Part shown: positions 21,736 through 32,477 of the stretch, piece by piece
Layout: every line of letters begins with the position of its first letter
How positions within the stretch are numbered: the first letter of the stretch is position 1
Assembly (NCBI RefSeq): GCF_003255815.1
Contig: NC_037670.1
Location: 66,247,064 to 66,311,063, forward strand
Reading direction: 5' to 3'
DNA from: Theropithecus gelada
Lineage: Eukaryota > Chordata > Mammalia > Primates > Cercopithecidae
Length of the DNA: 64,000 nucleotides
Notes under the pieces: model-generated
The model's database searches: none
What the model was told of the DNA's origin: nothing
Seen by the model: the letters and a program-made list of their open reading frames with translations, nothing else
Translations under genes and position numbers: made by a program

Positions 21736-23948
21736 ATTTGACCCCTTTCCTCATACTACACACAAAAATTAACTGAACATGAAATCACAGGCCCAAATTT
21801 AAAATTAAAACTATAAAATTCTCAGGAGAAAATATGGAAGGAAATCCTGATGACTGTGGGTTAGGCAAAGGCTTTTTAATTATAAAAAGAAAACTAGATA
21901 CACTGGCCTTGGTCAAAATGAATAGCCTTTGTGCTTCGAAAGACACTATTAGTAAAGGGAAACTATAATCCACAATAGCAGAAAATATTTGCAAATGATA
22001 TATCTGAAAAGGGACTTATATCTAGAATATATAAAGAATTCTGACAGCTCAACAGTAAAAATCCAATTTAAAAAAAATGCAAAAAGTATTTGAATAATTA
22101 TTTCTGCAAAGAAGATATACAAATGGCCAATAAATATGAAAAAAGATGCTCAGCATCATTAGTCACCAGGGACCTGCAAATCAAAGCACAGTGAGGTACT
22201 TCACAGGCACTATGATGATTATAGTAAAAAAGACCATAGCTAACACGTACTGGTGAGAATGTAAAGATAATGGAATGCTTATACCTCACTTGTGGGAAAG
22301 GAAAATAGTGTCCTCTTTTGGAAAATGGTTTGGTAGATCTTCAAAAAGATGTACATAGAGTTATGTGATTCAGAATTTCTACCCCTAGATATATATCCAA
22401 AACAATTGAAAACAGAAATTTGGATACCTTTATATTAATGCTCATAGTAGCATTATTTGCAATAGTCAGAAAGTGAAAACAACTTTTCAACAGATGAATG
22501 GAAAAATAAAAGGCAGCATTTCCATAAAAAAGAATATTATTTGGTCATAAAGAATGAAGTACCAATACGTGCTACAACATGCATGAGTCTTACAAACATT
22601 ATGCTAAGTGAAATAAGAGAGTCGCAGAAGGCCACATGTTGTGTGATTCCATTTATATGCAATATCCAGAAGGGGCAACTCTATAGAGACAGAGTAGCTT
22701 AGTGATTGCCTATGCTTGTGTGGGTTGGTGGGAAATGGAGAGTGACTGCTAATGGGGTGTAGGATTTCTTATTGGGGTGATACAAATTATCCTAAAATTA
22801 ATGTGGTAATGGTTGCACAACTATTGAATTGTATATTCTGAAAGGGTAAATTTTAGGGTGTGTATATTTAATCATAACAAAGTTGTTATATAAAGTAGCA
22901 ACGATGCAAAAAAATAAAAATAAAAACAATATAATTAATTTATCACATAGCAATAAATAGGTAGAAAACATAAGATTGTCTCAATAGATATAGAAATATA
23001 CTTTAATGCAATTAAATGTTTCTTTATATAAAAATATTTTCAACTTAGAGATAAAAAGCAATATCTTTAATCTAATTCAAAGTGGCTCCAAAATACTACA
23101 ACAAATACCATACATACATGATGAAATACTGAAATATTAACCTTGAAAATGGGAACAAGACAAAGGTGTCTTGTGATCCCAACTTCTTTTTATCATTACA
23201 TTAAATGTCTCAACTAGTGCAATATATGATGAAAAGGAAATATAATATATAATAATTTAAAAGGAAAAAATTAAGTGATCATAGTCTAAGATGGTATGGT
23301 TGTATGTGTAAAAAATATAATACAGTCAATAAATAAACTTTTAGATTTAAGCTAGTTGAGCAATGTCACTAGATACAGAGATACAGTAAAACATAATAAA
23401 TTATAATTCTACATATTGTGACAAAAATTTGAAAAATGACATTTTAAAAATTATACAATTTTAAAATTTGTAAATTATACAATTAAAAAAATTCTTATCT
23501 GAAATTAATCAAATTTCCAAGGACAAATGAAAAGAAAGATGAGCAAAGAAGGCCTAAATAAATAGATTGATATCTCATGTTTATAAGTTAGAAGACAACG
23601 TTGTAATTGTTCCCAAATTGATTTATAGATTTAATTACTCAGCAAAGTTTGTGAATATATGTGCATTTATGTATGTTTACAATTTGACAAGGTAACTCTA
23701 GCTCATACATATGGAAATGCCAATAATGTCCAAGAAAACCTTGAACCAATCTGGAGAATTTAACCAGATTTCAAGACATACTATAAAGCTACAATAAATA
23801 AGACATTTTGGTACTGGGACAGGAAAAACAATATGGGTAAATAGAAATGAAAAGGGATCTCATAAATAGACCCATATCCATTCAGTTAAAACCACAATGA
23901 GATACCACTACACAACCACCAGATGGCTATGATTAATATATACAAAAC

Positions 23949-25549
23949 CCTTGGCAACCACTGACCTTTTTACTGTCTCCTTAGTTTTGCCTTTTCCAAA
24001 ATGTCATATAGTTAGAATCACATAGTATGTAGCCTCTTAACATTGACTTCTTTCACTCAGTAATATGCATTTAAGTTTCCTCCATGTTTTTTATTTTTAT
24101 TATTATTTTATTTTTCCATAAGTTATTGGGGTACAGGTGGTGTTTGGTTACATAAGTTCTTTAGTGGTGATTTTTGAGATCCTGGTATGCCTATCATTCA
24201 AGCAGCATACACTGCACCATAGGTGTTGTCTTTTATCCCTCGTCTCCCTCCCATTCTTCTCCCCAAGTCCCCATAATCCATTGTATCATTCTTATGCCTT
24301 TGCATCCTCATAGATTAGCTCCCGCATATCAGTAAGAATGTACGATGTTTGGTTTTCCATTCCTGAGTTATTTCTCTTAGAATTATAGTCTCCAATCTCA
24401 TCCAGGTGATTGCAAATGCTGTTAATTCATTCCTTTTTATGGCTGAGTAGTATTTAACTATCAGTTAAATCAGTTTCTTTATCCATTCATAGATTGATTG
24501 ACATTTGGGTTGGTTCCACGATTTTGCAATTGTGAATTGTTCTGCTATAAACATGTGTGTCAAGCATCTTTTTCGAATAATGACTTCTTTTCCTCTGGGT
24601 AGATACCCAGTAGTGGGACTGCTGGATCAAATGGTAGTTCTACTTTTAGTTCTTGAAGGAATCTCCACACTGTTTTCCATAGTGGCTGTACTAGTTTACA
24701 TTCCTACCAGCAGTGTAGAAGTGTTCCCTGATTACTAGATCCATGCCAACATCTACTTTTTAAAAATTTTTTGATTATGGCCATTCTTGCAGGAGTAAGG
24801 TGGTATCACACTGTGGTTTTGATTTGCATTTCCCTGTCATTAGTGATGTTGAGCATTTTTTCATGTCTGTTTTCCATTTATATATCTTCTTTTGAGAATT
24901 ATCTATTCATGTCCTTAGTCCACTTTTTGACAGGATTGTTTGTTTTTTTCTTACGGATTTGTTTGAGTTTGTTGTAGATTCTGGATATCAGTTCTTTGTC
25001 AGATATATAGACTGTGAAGATTTTCTCCCACTCTGTGGGTTATCTGTTTACTCTGCTGACTATTTCTTTTGCCGTGTGAAAGCTCTTTAGTTTAATTAGG
25101 TCCCAGCTGTTTATCTTTGTGTTTTACTGCATTTGCTTTTGGGTTTCTGATCATGAAATCCTTGCCTAAGCCAATATCTAGAAGGGTTTTTCCAATGTTA
25201 TCTTCTAGAATTTTTATAGTTTCAGGTCTTAGGTTTAAGTCCTTAATCCATCTTGAGTTGATTTTTGTATAAGGTGAGAGATGAGAATCCAGTTTCATTC
25301 TCCTACATGTGGCTTGCCAATTATCCCAGCACCATTTGTTGAAAAGGGTGTCCTTTCCCTACTTTATGTTTTCGAGTCCTCCATGTCTTTTAATGGCTTG
25401 ATAGCTCATTTCTTTGTAGTGATGTGTAATATTTAATGATCTGGATTTACCGCAGTTTATTTATCCACTCACCTAGTGAAGGACATCTTGTTTGACATTT
25501 CCAAGTTTCGTCAATTATGAATAAAGCTGTTATAAACATCCATGTGCAG
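23949..25549 (-). mobile_element. LINE-1 3' fragment, itself interrupted
   Basis: Minus-strand L1 tail in two parts: 23949-24087 ('cccttggcaaccactgacctttttactgtctcc', 'tcactcagtaatatgcat') and 25377-25549 ('tccatgtcttttaatggcttgatagctcatttc', 'gaataaagctgttataaacatccatgtgcagg'). The two parts join in consensus order across the younger insertion at 24088-25376. Confidence 0.82.
24088..25376 (-). mobile_element. Younger LINE-1 inserted in the older one
   Basis: Minus-strand L1PB-like copy: T-rich tail at 24088-24115, 3'UTR 'ttattggggtacaggtggtgtttggttac', ORF2 end 'cagtagtgggactgctggatcaaatggtag' and, at its 5' truncation, 'gccaattatcccagcaccatttgttgaaaagg'. Bracketed by TCCTCCATGT at 24078-24087 and 25377-25386, a perfect 10-bp TSD. 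Frames of 68-77 codons on the plus strand are antisense shadows. Confidence 0.92.
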
Positions 25550-26190
25550 GACATATTGAGTGTTGACAAATTTCTGAAACAACAGAAACTTCTATAAACT
25601 ATGCATGAGAGTGAAAAGTGGTGTAGCCAATTTGGAAAACACTTTAATGGTATTTATTAAATACCAGCAATCCTGTAGATAAAAACTATCAAAAATGCTT
25701 CACACAAATATGAACAAGAGACACATACAAGAGTATTCATAGCATCATTACTTGTAATAGCTGCAGATTGGAGACAATCCAAATGTTCCTTTAGATTGGG
25801 TATACAAACTGTGGAATATTTATTCTATAAAGGCTATACATAAATGAAAAAGAAAGAATTACTATTATATATACCACTCGACAAGAATGAATGACACAAA
25901 TGCAAAATAGAGTAAGACAAGTCAGACACAAAAGACCACACACTGTGTGTAACCCCATTTGTACAAAGTCCCAAGGAGGGAAATCTCATCTCTGGGGATG
26001 TAGTTGCATTAATTTTTGCCTTTGGGAGGAATTAGTGGCTGGGATGGCACATGTGGTTGGTCTCAAAAGTGCAGATCGATGGGAGCATTCACTTTATATA
26101 AAAATTATTGAGCTCCACACAAATCAATTGTGTACTTTTTATAGATATTTTATTATTGAATAAAACATTTACAAATGTAAAAAATGTTGT

Positions 26191-26689
26191 GACATATTAT
26201 TATCTTCATATACTCCAACCCTTTCCTGAATCCTCAAACTTTTCATGTTCTGTACATTCTCCTCTTTAATCTGCTAATTCAGTCATAAAACACAGTGCCT
26301 GGTTTGAGTTAACTAATACATCTTTCAAAACAAGTAAAATAAAAAAATGACTAGCTCTTCACAATTTCTAGCAGAGACACAAAAATTCATTTTATTTCTT
26401 TCTATTATCAGGTCATGTGGAACAACCTGTGCACTGGAATAACTTGCAGGCCCTAACTGATTTGCCCACTGAAATGAAAATGTTAATTTATTTGAGCAGC
26501 AATATTTCAAAGCTGTCTTATAAAAAAAAAGGAGATACTAGTATGAGATGCCAGCCAGTTCTGACATAAAATAAACATTAACAATTATGCATAATTATAT
26601 TATGTGACATTATATAATTGCTATTTTAGTGTTTTTCTACTGCATTTTATTTGAAGGGCTTAAGATTGTATCTAACATGCAGACGTTTT
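26191..26689. other. No recognised element, AT-rich
   Basis: AT-rich; a 61-codon minus frame lacks motifs. Confidence 0.4.
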
Positions 26690-26900
26690 AAAAAATAGAT
26701 GATCTGATTCATTATTTATTAAGTATCCACTATTGAATGGCAGGTGTGTAGATTCGCATTAACCTGCTTAATTCTAGCTACTAAACGATGATGTAGATAT
26801 CAGTATTACATATTGCAAAGGAGAAAATAGCTCAGAGAAGTGAAGCTAATTGGCTAGGAGCACAGAATTGGCTTTGTAGCCAAGCCTGTGTTTAAGCCAC
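26690..26900 (-). mobile_element. MIR
   Basis: Reverse-oriented MIR: 'attatttattaagtatccactattgaatggcaggtgtgtag', 'gcaaaggagaaaatagctcagagaagtgaagctaattggctaggagcacagaattggc', 'caagcctgtgtttaagcc'. Old but near full length. Confidence 0.8.
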
Positions 26901-27664
26901 ACACCTACTGGGCCAGTGTAAGTGCCATTTGCACAGCTTCTCCATAGTGGGACATTTATGTGAGATATTCACAGACAAACCCACATGACGCCTGGCCCAC
27001 TCCTGATGAAACGGCTGTAGCTGTTCCAATACAGGGCAGAATGGAGGTTGATCAATATGACTTAGACCAAGGACTTAGGCGCATCGTTGTTTCCTGTGCC
27101 CGAGGCCCAGCAGCATGATCTGTAACTGAGGAATGCTGCTGTCCGTCCTCAAGGTCACACCGATCTGCAAATGAAAGGACTAGGCCAGCTGCCACCATGT
27201 CAAATAGTAACTCCTTTAGTCTTTCTGAAATGTCTATTACTCTGCTCTGTGGAGCATCTCCTTTACACATTGGCATAATTCAGGCTTATTTGTATTAGAG
27301 TCCACTTCTATTGCCGTGAATGATAACTAGAAACTGATCATTCAAACCATGGCTGGATGTTTCTTGGAATCACAAGAGCAGGACAGTACAGTGACCTCAA
27401 CAGATTTTCACGGAAGGTTAAAACTTTTAAACCTCCTATCAGCTTTATTCACATGAAGGCGAATGGTGAGGCAGCTAGTGCAGTCAGAGATGAGCAAAGA
27501 CTCCATCTTCACTAGTAAAAGTACTAACTAGTAATTTTCAACTAAGAAAAACTATTTATAAAACTGTTTAGATCTAATCAGTTAACTCCAGGGTACCCTT
27601 TACTTAAAAATTATAACATAAATTAATACGGAAAAATAAACAAATTTGGGCCTGGACCTGGCTC
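26901..27664. other. No recognised element
   Basis: Apparently single-copy, moderate GC around 26950-27250. The 74-codon minus frame at 27052-27276 has no domain I recognise. Confidence 0.4.
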
Positions 27665-28165
27665 TTAACACCACTGTGGTCAGCAGAACAATCTCCTTCA
27701 TCTCCAAAATGTCCATGCCCTGGACCTCAGAGCCAGTAATAGTTAACTTAAATGTAAAAAGAGACTTTGCAGATGCAACAAAGTTTAAGGATCTTGAAAT
27801 GCGGAGATGATTCTTGATTATAAAACTGGACCCAATATAATCACATTAATCCTGCAGAGCAGAGAAAATTTCCCAGCTGTGGTCAGGGAGATAGGCTATG
27901 AAGGAAGGAGTCTTTTCCCAAACGAGGAGGAAGAGGCCATGAACAAAGAAATGTGGCTGGTCTTCAGAAGCTCGAAATACAAGGATATAAATTCTCCTCT
28001 AGCACTTTCAGTAGAAAGCACCGTCCTACTGACAGCTTAATTAGTCCAGTGAGACCCATGTCAGATTGCTAACCTACAATACTGTCAATCAATTCGTGTT
28101 GTTTTAAGCCACTGACTTTGTAGAGCTTATTAAGTCAGCAATAGAAAACAAATATACCCTCAATG
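27665..28165 (+). mobile_element. MLT1-type LTR (ERVL-MaLR)
   Basis: Plus-orientation old MaLR LTR: 'ctgtggtcagcagaacaatctcc', 'atgtccatgccctggacctcagagccagtaatagttaac', 'aaagagactttgcagatgcaacaaagtttaaggatcttgaaatg', 'gtgttgttttaagccactgactttgtagagcttatt'. About 500 bp, MLT1J/K-like divergence. Confidence 0.85.
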
Positions 28166-28289
28166 GAGAAAGACAGACCTTATCCTTTCTCCTACAATGC
28201 AATCAGCACAGTGACTTGTTTTAACGACAGTGCTGAAGATACTGTATTATCTCTCATTCTCGACAGTAGGATTGACAAATGTAAATCCA

Positions 28290-28745
28290 CCATTTGTATT
28301 TAGGGAGTACCATCCTGCTTTTGACTTTGATTTTTCCTCTTCCTGGAATAAGTTTTCCTCTTATTTCTGTGATCCTTCACTAATCCTTCAAAATGCAGAG
28401 CAAACACCACCAGGCATAAGCAACACAGGCAGATGTGGTCACTGTGCTTACAGGTTTCCTGAGGGACAGCTGAAAAGACCTAATTAATGGTTAAGCTGAA
28501 TTTCCCAAGTGGACAATCCTCAGTCCAAATCCAGCATCCACAGAGCCTCTGAGTTCTGGCTCTTTCTCTTTCAGCCCCAATCTGAAAAAGGGCTAGGAAT
28601 GTGGTCCATGTGTGGGGCAGGGTCGTGGAAGTCTGGAGGCGGCTCCAAAGAGGGCAACAGTGTTCACCACTGTATACTCAGTACTCAGCCCAGAGCAGGG
28701 CAAGGAAGTCTCATCCACAATTACTTGTGAATTAATGAAAGCGGG
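28290..28745 (+). mobile_element. L2 LINE 3' end
   Basis: 'ttttcctcttcctggaataagttttcc' and 'tccttcactaatccttcaaaatgcagagc' match the L2 'ctgcctggaatgctcttccc ... cattcaggtctcagctcaaatg' region. 'actgtatactcagtactcagcccagagcagggca' matches the L2 'ctgtatccccagcacctagaacagtgcc' end. Diverged, with a break between. Confidence 0.65.
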
Positions 28746-29539
28746 AATAAAACTAGTGTTTGGGAGAGGCAAAGAGGAAATTCTGTTCACCCTGGCTCCC
28801 TTGTAGATGGGAGGACGAATTACCCTAACCTGTACCAAGGGCCAAATTAGCAAGGCTGGATAATAATCTATAACCTGTGACTTTCACCATGATGTCAGTG
28901 GTCTAACAGCCAGTCAGACAGTCAATCTGGAAGTCCAGGCTGGGAATGGCAGTAATAATGCTTAGATGGGAGTGTGGAGGCATGCAGAATTGAGGCAGCT
29001 GGAAAAAGGAAAAGTAGAGGAATTATGGGCAACAGTGCTTGATAAAATAGCAGCCTAGATCAAGCCAGCAGTGAATCGACAGCCTGAGAATCATCCATGG
29101 TTTAAGGTTCCTGTTCAACACCCAGAGTCATATGGGAAGGCTCCCAGAATGAGTCAGGCTCAGTGTTGTGGGTGATAGTTTGGAGTATGATCAGAACCGA
29201 TGACTGGGGGATTTGGGTGCAGGTGGATGGGTTATTGAAAGGCAGAGGCTAACTGGTCTGTCCTGGTCCACCAGGATGAGGCTTGGGTTTAGTGCTTCAG
29301 GCCAAGGGGAACAAGGACAGAGAGGGGTTTGTGCAGGAATGGGGTTGGGGTCAGGGCTATGACCAGATTGTTCCACATCCTCTGTGGAATTAAAGCCACA
29401 GACTAGTTCAAAATCCCAGCGTCTTGCAGCAATGAGGTTCTTAATAAGTACCTTTCTTTTGCCTGCATTGTCTCACAGACTATGCTGGTGGATTGAAGTC
29501 CTCCACATTTATAGCTGAGCAGTATTGCACAAAGCAGGG
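28746..29539. other. No recognised element
   Basis: About 800 bp of moderate-GC, apparently single-copy sequence. Overlapping short frames on both strands; no motifs, no CpG cluster. Confidence 0.4.
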
Positions 29540-29780
29540 CTTGGTGGCATCAACCTTTCAACAAAGCCTTGTCTGACATGTATTCTTACAGTGTTCCATC
29601 AGCTCTTGGCTCATCCTCCCATGGTAGCTTGTGACATATTTACCGTGATTTGTGTGTGCCTGTGTTGCTCCTGGAGGTAAATGTCTTGAGGGCAATGGTT
29701 ATGCCTAATTCATCTTGCTTTCTCAAGGTCATCCACAAGGACAAACGACATAAACTTCATAAACGTTGGCGATCATTATG
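29540..29780 (+). mobile_element. L2 LINE 3' fragment
   Basis: 'aagccttgtctgacatgtattc', 'tttgtgtgtgcctgtgttgctcctggaggtaaatgtcttgagggcaatggttatgcctaattc' and 'ctttctcaaggtcatcc' follow the L2 order 'gccttccctgaccacc ... aatgtaagctccatgagggcagggact'. Confidence 0.6.
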
Positions 29781-30434
29781 AGAACATTTTTCAATTCAAA
29801 AATTGTTCTGGTTTCTTGTTGGCAGCAAAGAAGTATGGATTGTTGTTATTAATTGAGTCTTCTATTAATTTATAAATTTGGAAAATGTTTGTGTGTCTCT
29901 GTCTGTGGCTTGAGATGGACTTAGCTTATTGGTTGATTTGTCCGAAGTGGCTATGATTTTATGATAAAAATGTGCAGAATTAAGAGTTACTTGAAAACAC
30001 AATAAAATTCATTGTTCACTTCTCTAATTTATGTTTCCTTTATTTTGCTGAAGTTTTGGTACATGTTGTTTCTCAGTTTTTAGGACTTTTTAAAAATAGA
30101 AGTTTAATGTTTAGGGTGGTCTAGTCTCTCATTTCCAGACATTTCTCTTGGCTCGTAGGGGACAGAAATATGTAGAAATAACAGCACATTTTAGTTGAGA
30201 GTTTTGAAATGTAAAAATTTCAAACTTTTTGAAATTTTAGAACATTCTGTATTTCTTCAATTAAGGTCTAGAAGGCATTTTTCTCTACTACTGTGCAATT
30301 AATGAGAAGGTAAAATGGATGACTTGAGAAAGAGACTAGGCATTTACTAGATGGGATGAGTTGAATACTTCCATTCTCACAGGACTTGCTTTGATTCAAA
30401 GTAAGTCCAACTTAAGTCTGAGGAGGAAAGAAGT
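29781..30434. other. No recognised element, AT-rich
   Basis: AT-rich without ORF or named repeat. Confidence 0.4.
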
Positions 30435-30532
30435 ACAGGTTTGTCCCTTACCAGATGGATGACTCTGAGCCAAGTAGATAATTTCTCTGAGTGCCAGTTT
30501 CTTCTTCTATCTGTAAAACAAATGTCCTACAG
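30435..30532 (+). mobile_element. MIR fragment
   Basis: 'gatggatgactctgagccaagtagataatttctctgagtgccagtttcttcttctatctgtaaaacaaatg' is the MIR core in sense orientation. Confidence 0.78.
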
Positions 30533-30547
30533 TTAAACTGTGAATCT

Positions 30548-31558
30548 AAACCAAGAACAGCCAACATGATACTGAAAGAGAAGGATGTCCAGAGGACTAA
30601 TACTACCTAATTTAAGACTTTAAAGAGGTATAGTATCCTAGACAGTGTGACATTGGTGAAAGAATAGACAAATAGATCAATAAATCAAAAAAGAGAGCCC
30701 CAAAATAGACCCAAACAAATATTCAATTGATCTTTGATAAGGAAGAGAAGGCAATTCAAGGGTGCAAAGATAGTCTTTTCAACAAATGATTTTGGAACAA
30801 CTGGTCATCCATGTGCAAAATAATAAATCTAGACACAGACCTTACACCCTTTCCAAAATTTATTCCAAATACTTAATAGACCTAAGTGCAAAAATCAAAA
30901 TTATAACACGTCTAGTAGATAGCATAGAAAAAACGTAGATGACCTTGGGTGTGGCAATGACTCTCTATATACAACACCCAAGGCATGATCTATGGAAGAA
31001 GGAGTTCAACATGTTGTACTTCATTAGAATGCACAATTAACACTCTGAGAAAGACATCGTCAAATAAATGAAAAGATGAGCCATAGACTGTGAGAAGGTG
31101 TTTGCAAAAGATATATATATGACAGAAGACTGGAAAACAATGAAGATAAGCCACAGACTGGAGAAAATATTTGCCAAACACATATCTGATAAAAAGAACT
31201 CGTATCCAAAATATATGAAACTTTTCTAAAACTTAACAGTAAGAAAACACACGACCCAACAAAAAGTGGGGAAAATATATGAACCAACACTTCAGGAGAG
31301 AGAATATACAAATGGCAATGAAACATATCAAAAGATACTCAACATCACATGTTAGGCAATTGAAAATCAAAACTAAAATAAGAAACCACTACACATATAT
31401 TAGAATGGCAAAAATCCAAATAATTAAAAATACCAAATGCTGATGAAGTTGTGGAAGAACGAGGACTTTCAGTAATCATTGCTGGTGGGCGTGCAAAATG
31501 GCACAGCCACTTTGGAAGACAATTAAGCAGTTTCTTGTAAAGCTAAGCATATTCTTAA
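30548..31558 (+). mobile_element. Old LINE-1 ORF2 fragment
   Basis: Plus-strand ORF2 of L1M type: 'cctaatttaagactttaaagagg', 'gattttggaacaactggtcatccatgtgcaaaa', 'cagactggagaaaatatttgcc', 'tgctgatgaagttgtggaag'. A near repeat of 'ag-ccatagactgtgagaaggtgtttgcaaaagatat' and 'ag-ccacagactggagaaaatatttgccaaacac' lies about 70 bp apart (31079 and 31149), suggesting internal duplication. Ends abruptly at 31558 before the inverted-repeat region, with no tail. Confidence 0.8.
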
Positions 31559-31602
31559 CATTGTCCAGTCCTTCCTGGCCCATCTGTCTGGAACACGCTC
31601 CT

Positions 31603-31781
31603 CCTCTGCCTCCTCTTCTGTAAGATGCTCATTGTTTTCATCCCGTTTGTCCTCTTTTTGCTGAGACGAGTGCCCAGAGTGTGCTTTCACAGGGACCCAG
31701 GGAAGGGAGCATGTTGAGTGGGGAGGGAGTCAAAGCCAATGAGGATTGCGGATGGGGACGGCCAACACCAATGCGAGAGCT
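31603..31781 (+). repeat. Inverted repeat, left arm (179 bp)
   Basis: Reverse complement of 31895-32073. Aligned by eye base for base without indels, I count six mismatches in 179 (about 97% identity). Not AT-rich, and not an Alu, L1 or LTR that I recognise. Confidence 0.93.
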
Positions 31782-31894
31782 CTCATCGGCCTCCTCCCCT
31801 TTCAACATAAATGTGCTCACCTAGCCGTTCTCAGGGGGCCTCCCTCGAGCCTCTCTTCTTGGCTTCCATCTTGTCCTGCATCGTCCAGCTCTGT
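31782..31894. other. Spacer (loop) of the inverted repeat
   Basis: 113 bp of pyrimidine-rich sequence ('ctcatcggcctcctcccctttc', 'tctcttcttggcttccatcttgtcctgc') between the arms. No feature recognised. Confidence 0.8.
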
Positions 31895-32073
31895 AGCTCT
31901 CGCATTGGTGTTGGCCGTCCCCATCCGCAATCCTCATTGGCTTTGACTGCCTCACCGCTCAACATGCTCCCTTCCCTGGGTCCCTGTGAAAGCACACTCT
32001 GGGCACTCTTCTCAGCAAAAAGAGGACAAACTGGATGAAAACAATGAGCATCTTACAGAAGAGGAGACAGAGG
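31895..32073 (-). repeat. Inverted repeat, right arm (179 bp)
   Basis: Partner of 31603-31781. Its outer end ('catcttacagaagaggagacagaggctgggcagcccacatcacatcc') faintly resembles a reverse MIR running past the arm boundary, so the right copy may be the original and the left the inverted duplicate. Both arms carry matching short frames ending in the same stop; these follow from the duplication and are not evidence of a gene. Confidence 0.93.
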
Positions 32074-32277
32074 CTGGGCAGCCCACATCACATCCAGGTG
32101 TGCCCTTTCAGCAGTAATGGCAGGCAGGGCCAGACCCATGGCTCGCATTCAGCCAGGCTTTTCCCAAGCTTCCCTGCTGACTGACTTCCTCCTGGAATTG
32201 CTCCACAAAGAATCCTCGGGAACCTGTTATCTAATTCCTGCTGAAGAATGGAACCACTCACAACTCACGTGCTGCTT
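32074..32277. other. No recognised element
   Basis: Moderate-GC sequence between the inverted repeat and MER20; a 93-codon frame at 32117-32398 crosses into MER20 and has no motif. Confidence 0.4.
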
Positions 32278-32477
32278 TAGGACAGTGGTTCTCACATCAT
32301 GGGAGCACGTGGCAACGTGGAGACATTTGTGGCTGCCACAGTCCAGAAGGTGCACAAGGAGGCGGCTACCGGCTTCCAATGGAAGAAACCAGGGATAGTG
32401 CTAAACATCTTATAATGTATAGAACAGTTCCCCACCACACAACATGATTTTGAGACCCCAAACGTGCAGCTTTAGGA
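32278..32477 (+). mobile_element. MER20-type hAT DNA transposon
   Basis: 'ggacagtggttctcacatcatggg', 'gtggcaacgtggagacatttgtggctgccacag', 'aaaccagggatagtgctaaacatcttataatgtatagaacagttccccaccac' match the MER20 consensus order. Non-autonomous; about 200 bp. Confidence 0.85.

Larger units (their letters stand above)
19985..22900 (+). mobile_element. Old LINE-1 (ORF2-3'UTR), split by two LTRs
   Basis: Three colinear plus-strand pieces: 19985-20406 (ORF2, 'tcaattagaaaatattttgaag', 'gcagcattaaatacatatattagaaaa'), 20938-21368 (ORF2, 'aagaaattcttccag', 'ggtttatcctataaatgcagc') and 21736-22900 (ORF2 end and 3'UTR, 'tggccttggtcaaaatgaatagcc', 'attggggtgatacaaattatcc'). Many stops and indels, L1M-age. 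The ERVL-type LTR at 20407-20937 and the THE1/MST LTR at 21369-21735 were inserted later. Confidence 0.8.
22940..26190 (+). mobile_element. Old LINE-1, split by nested minus-strand L1s
   Basis: Plus-strand L1 pieces at 22940-23948 ('aatttccaaggacaaatg', 'tttcaagacatactataaagctacaataaataag', 'ggtactggga') and 25550-26190 ('gaagtggtgtagccaatttgg'-type ORF2 end, 'catagcatcattacttgtaatagctgcagattggagac', 3'UTR). They are colinear and separated by a 1.6-kb minus-strand L1 block, so an L1ME/L1M-age copy was interrupted. No intact frame remains. Confidence 0.72.

Noticed and set aside
31638..32038. Two similar short ORFs in opposite strands suggesting a duplicated small gene
   Set aside because: The similarity is fully explained by the 179-bp inverted repeat. 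Neither has a start context or domain.
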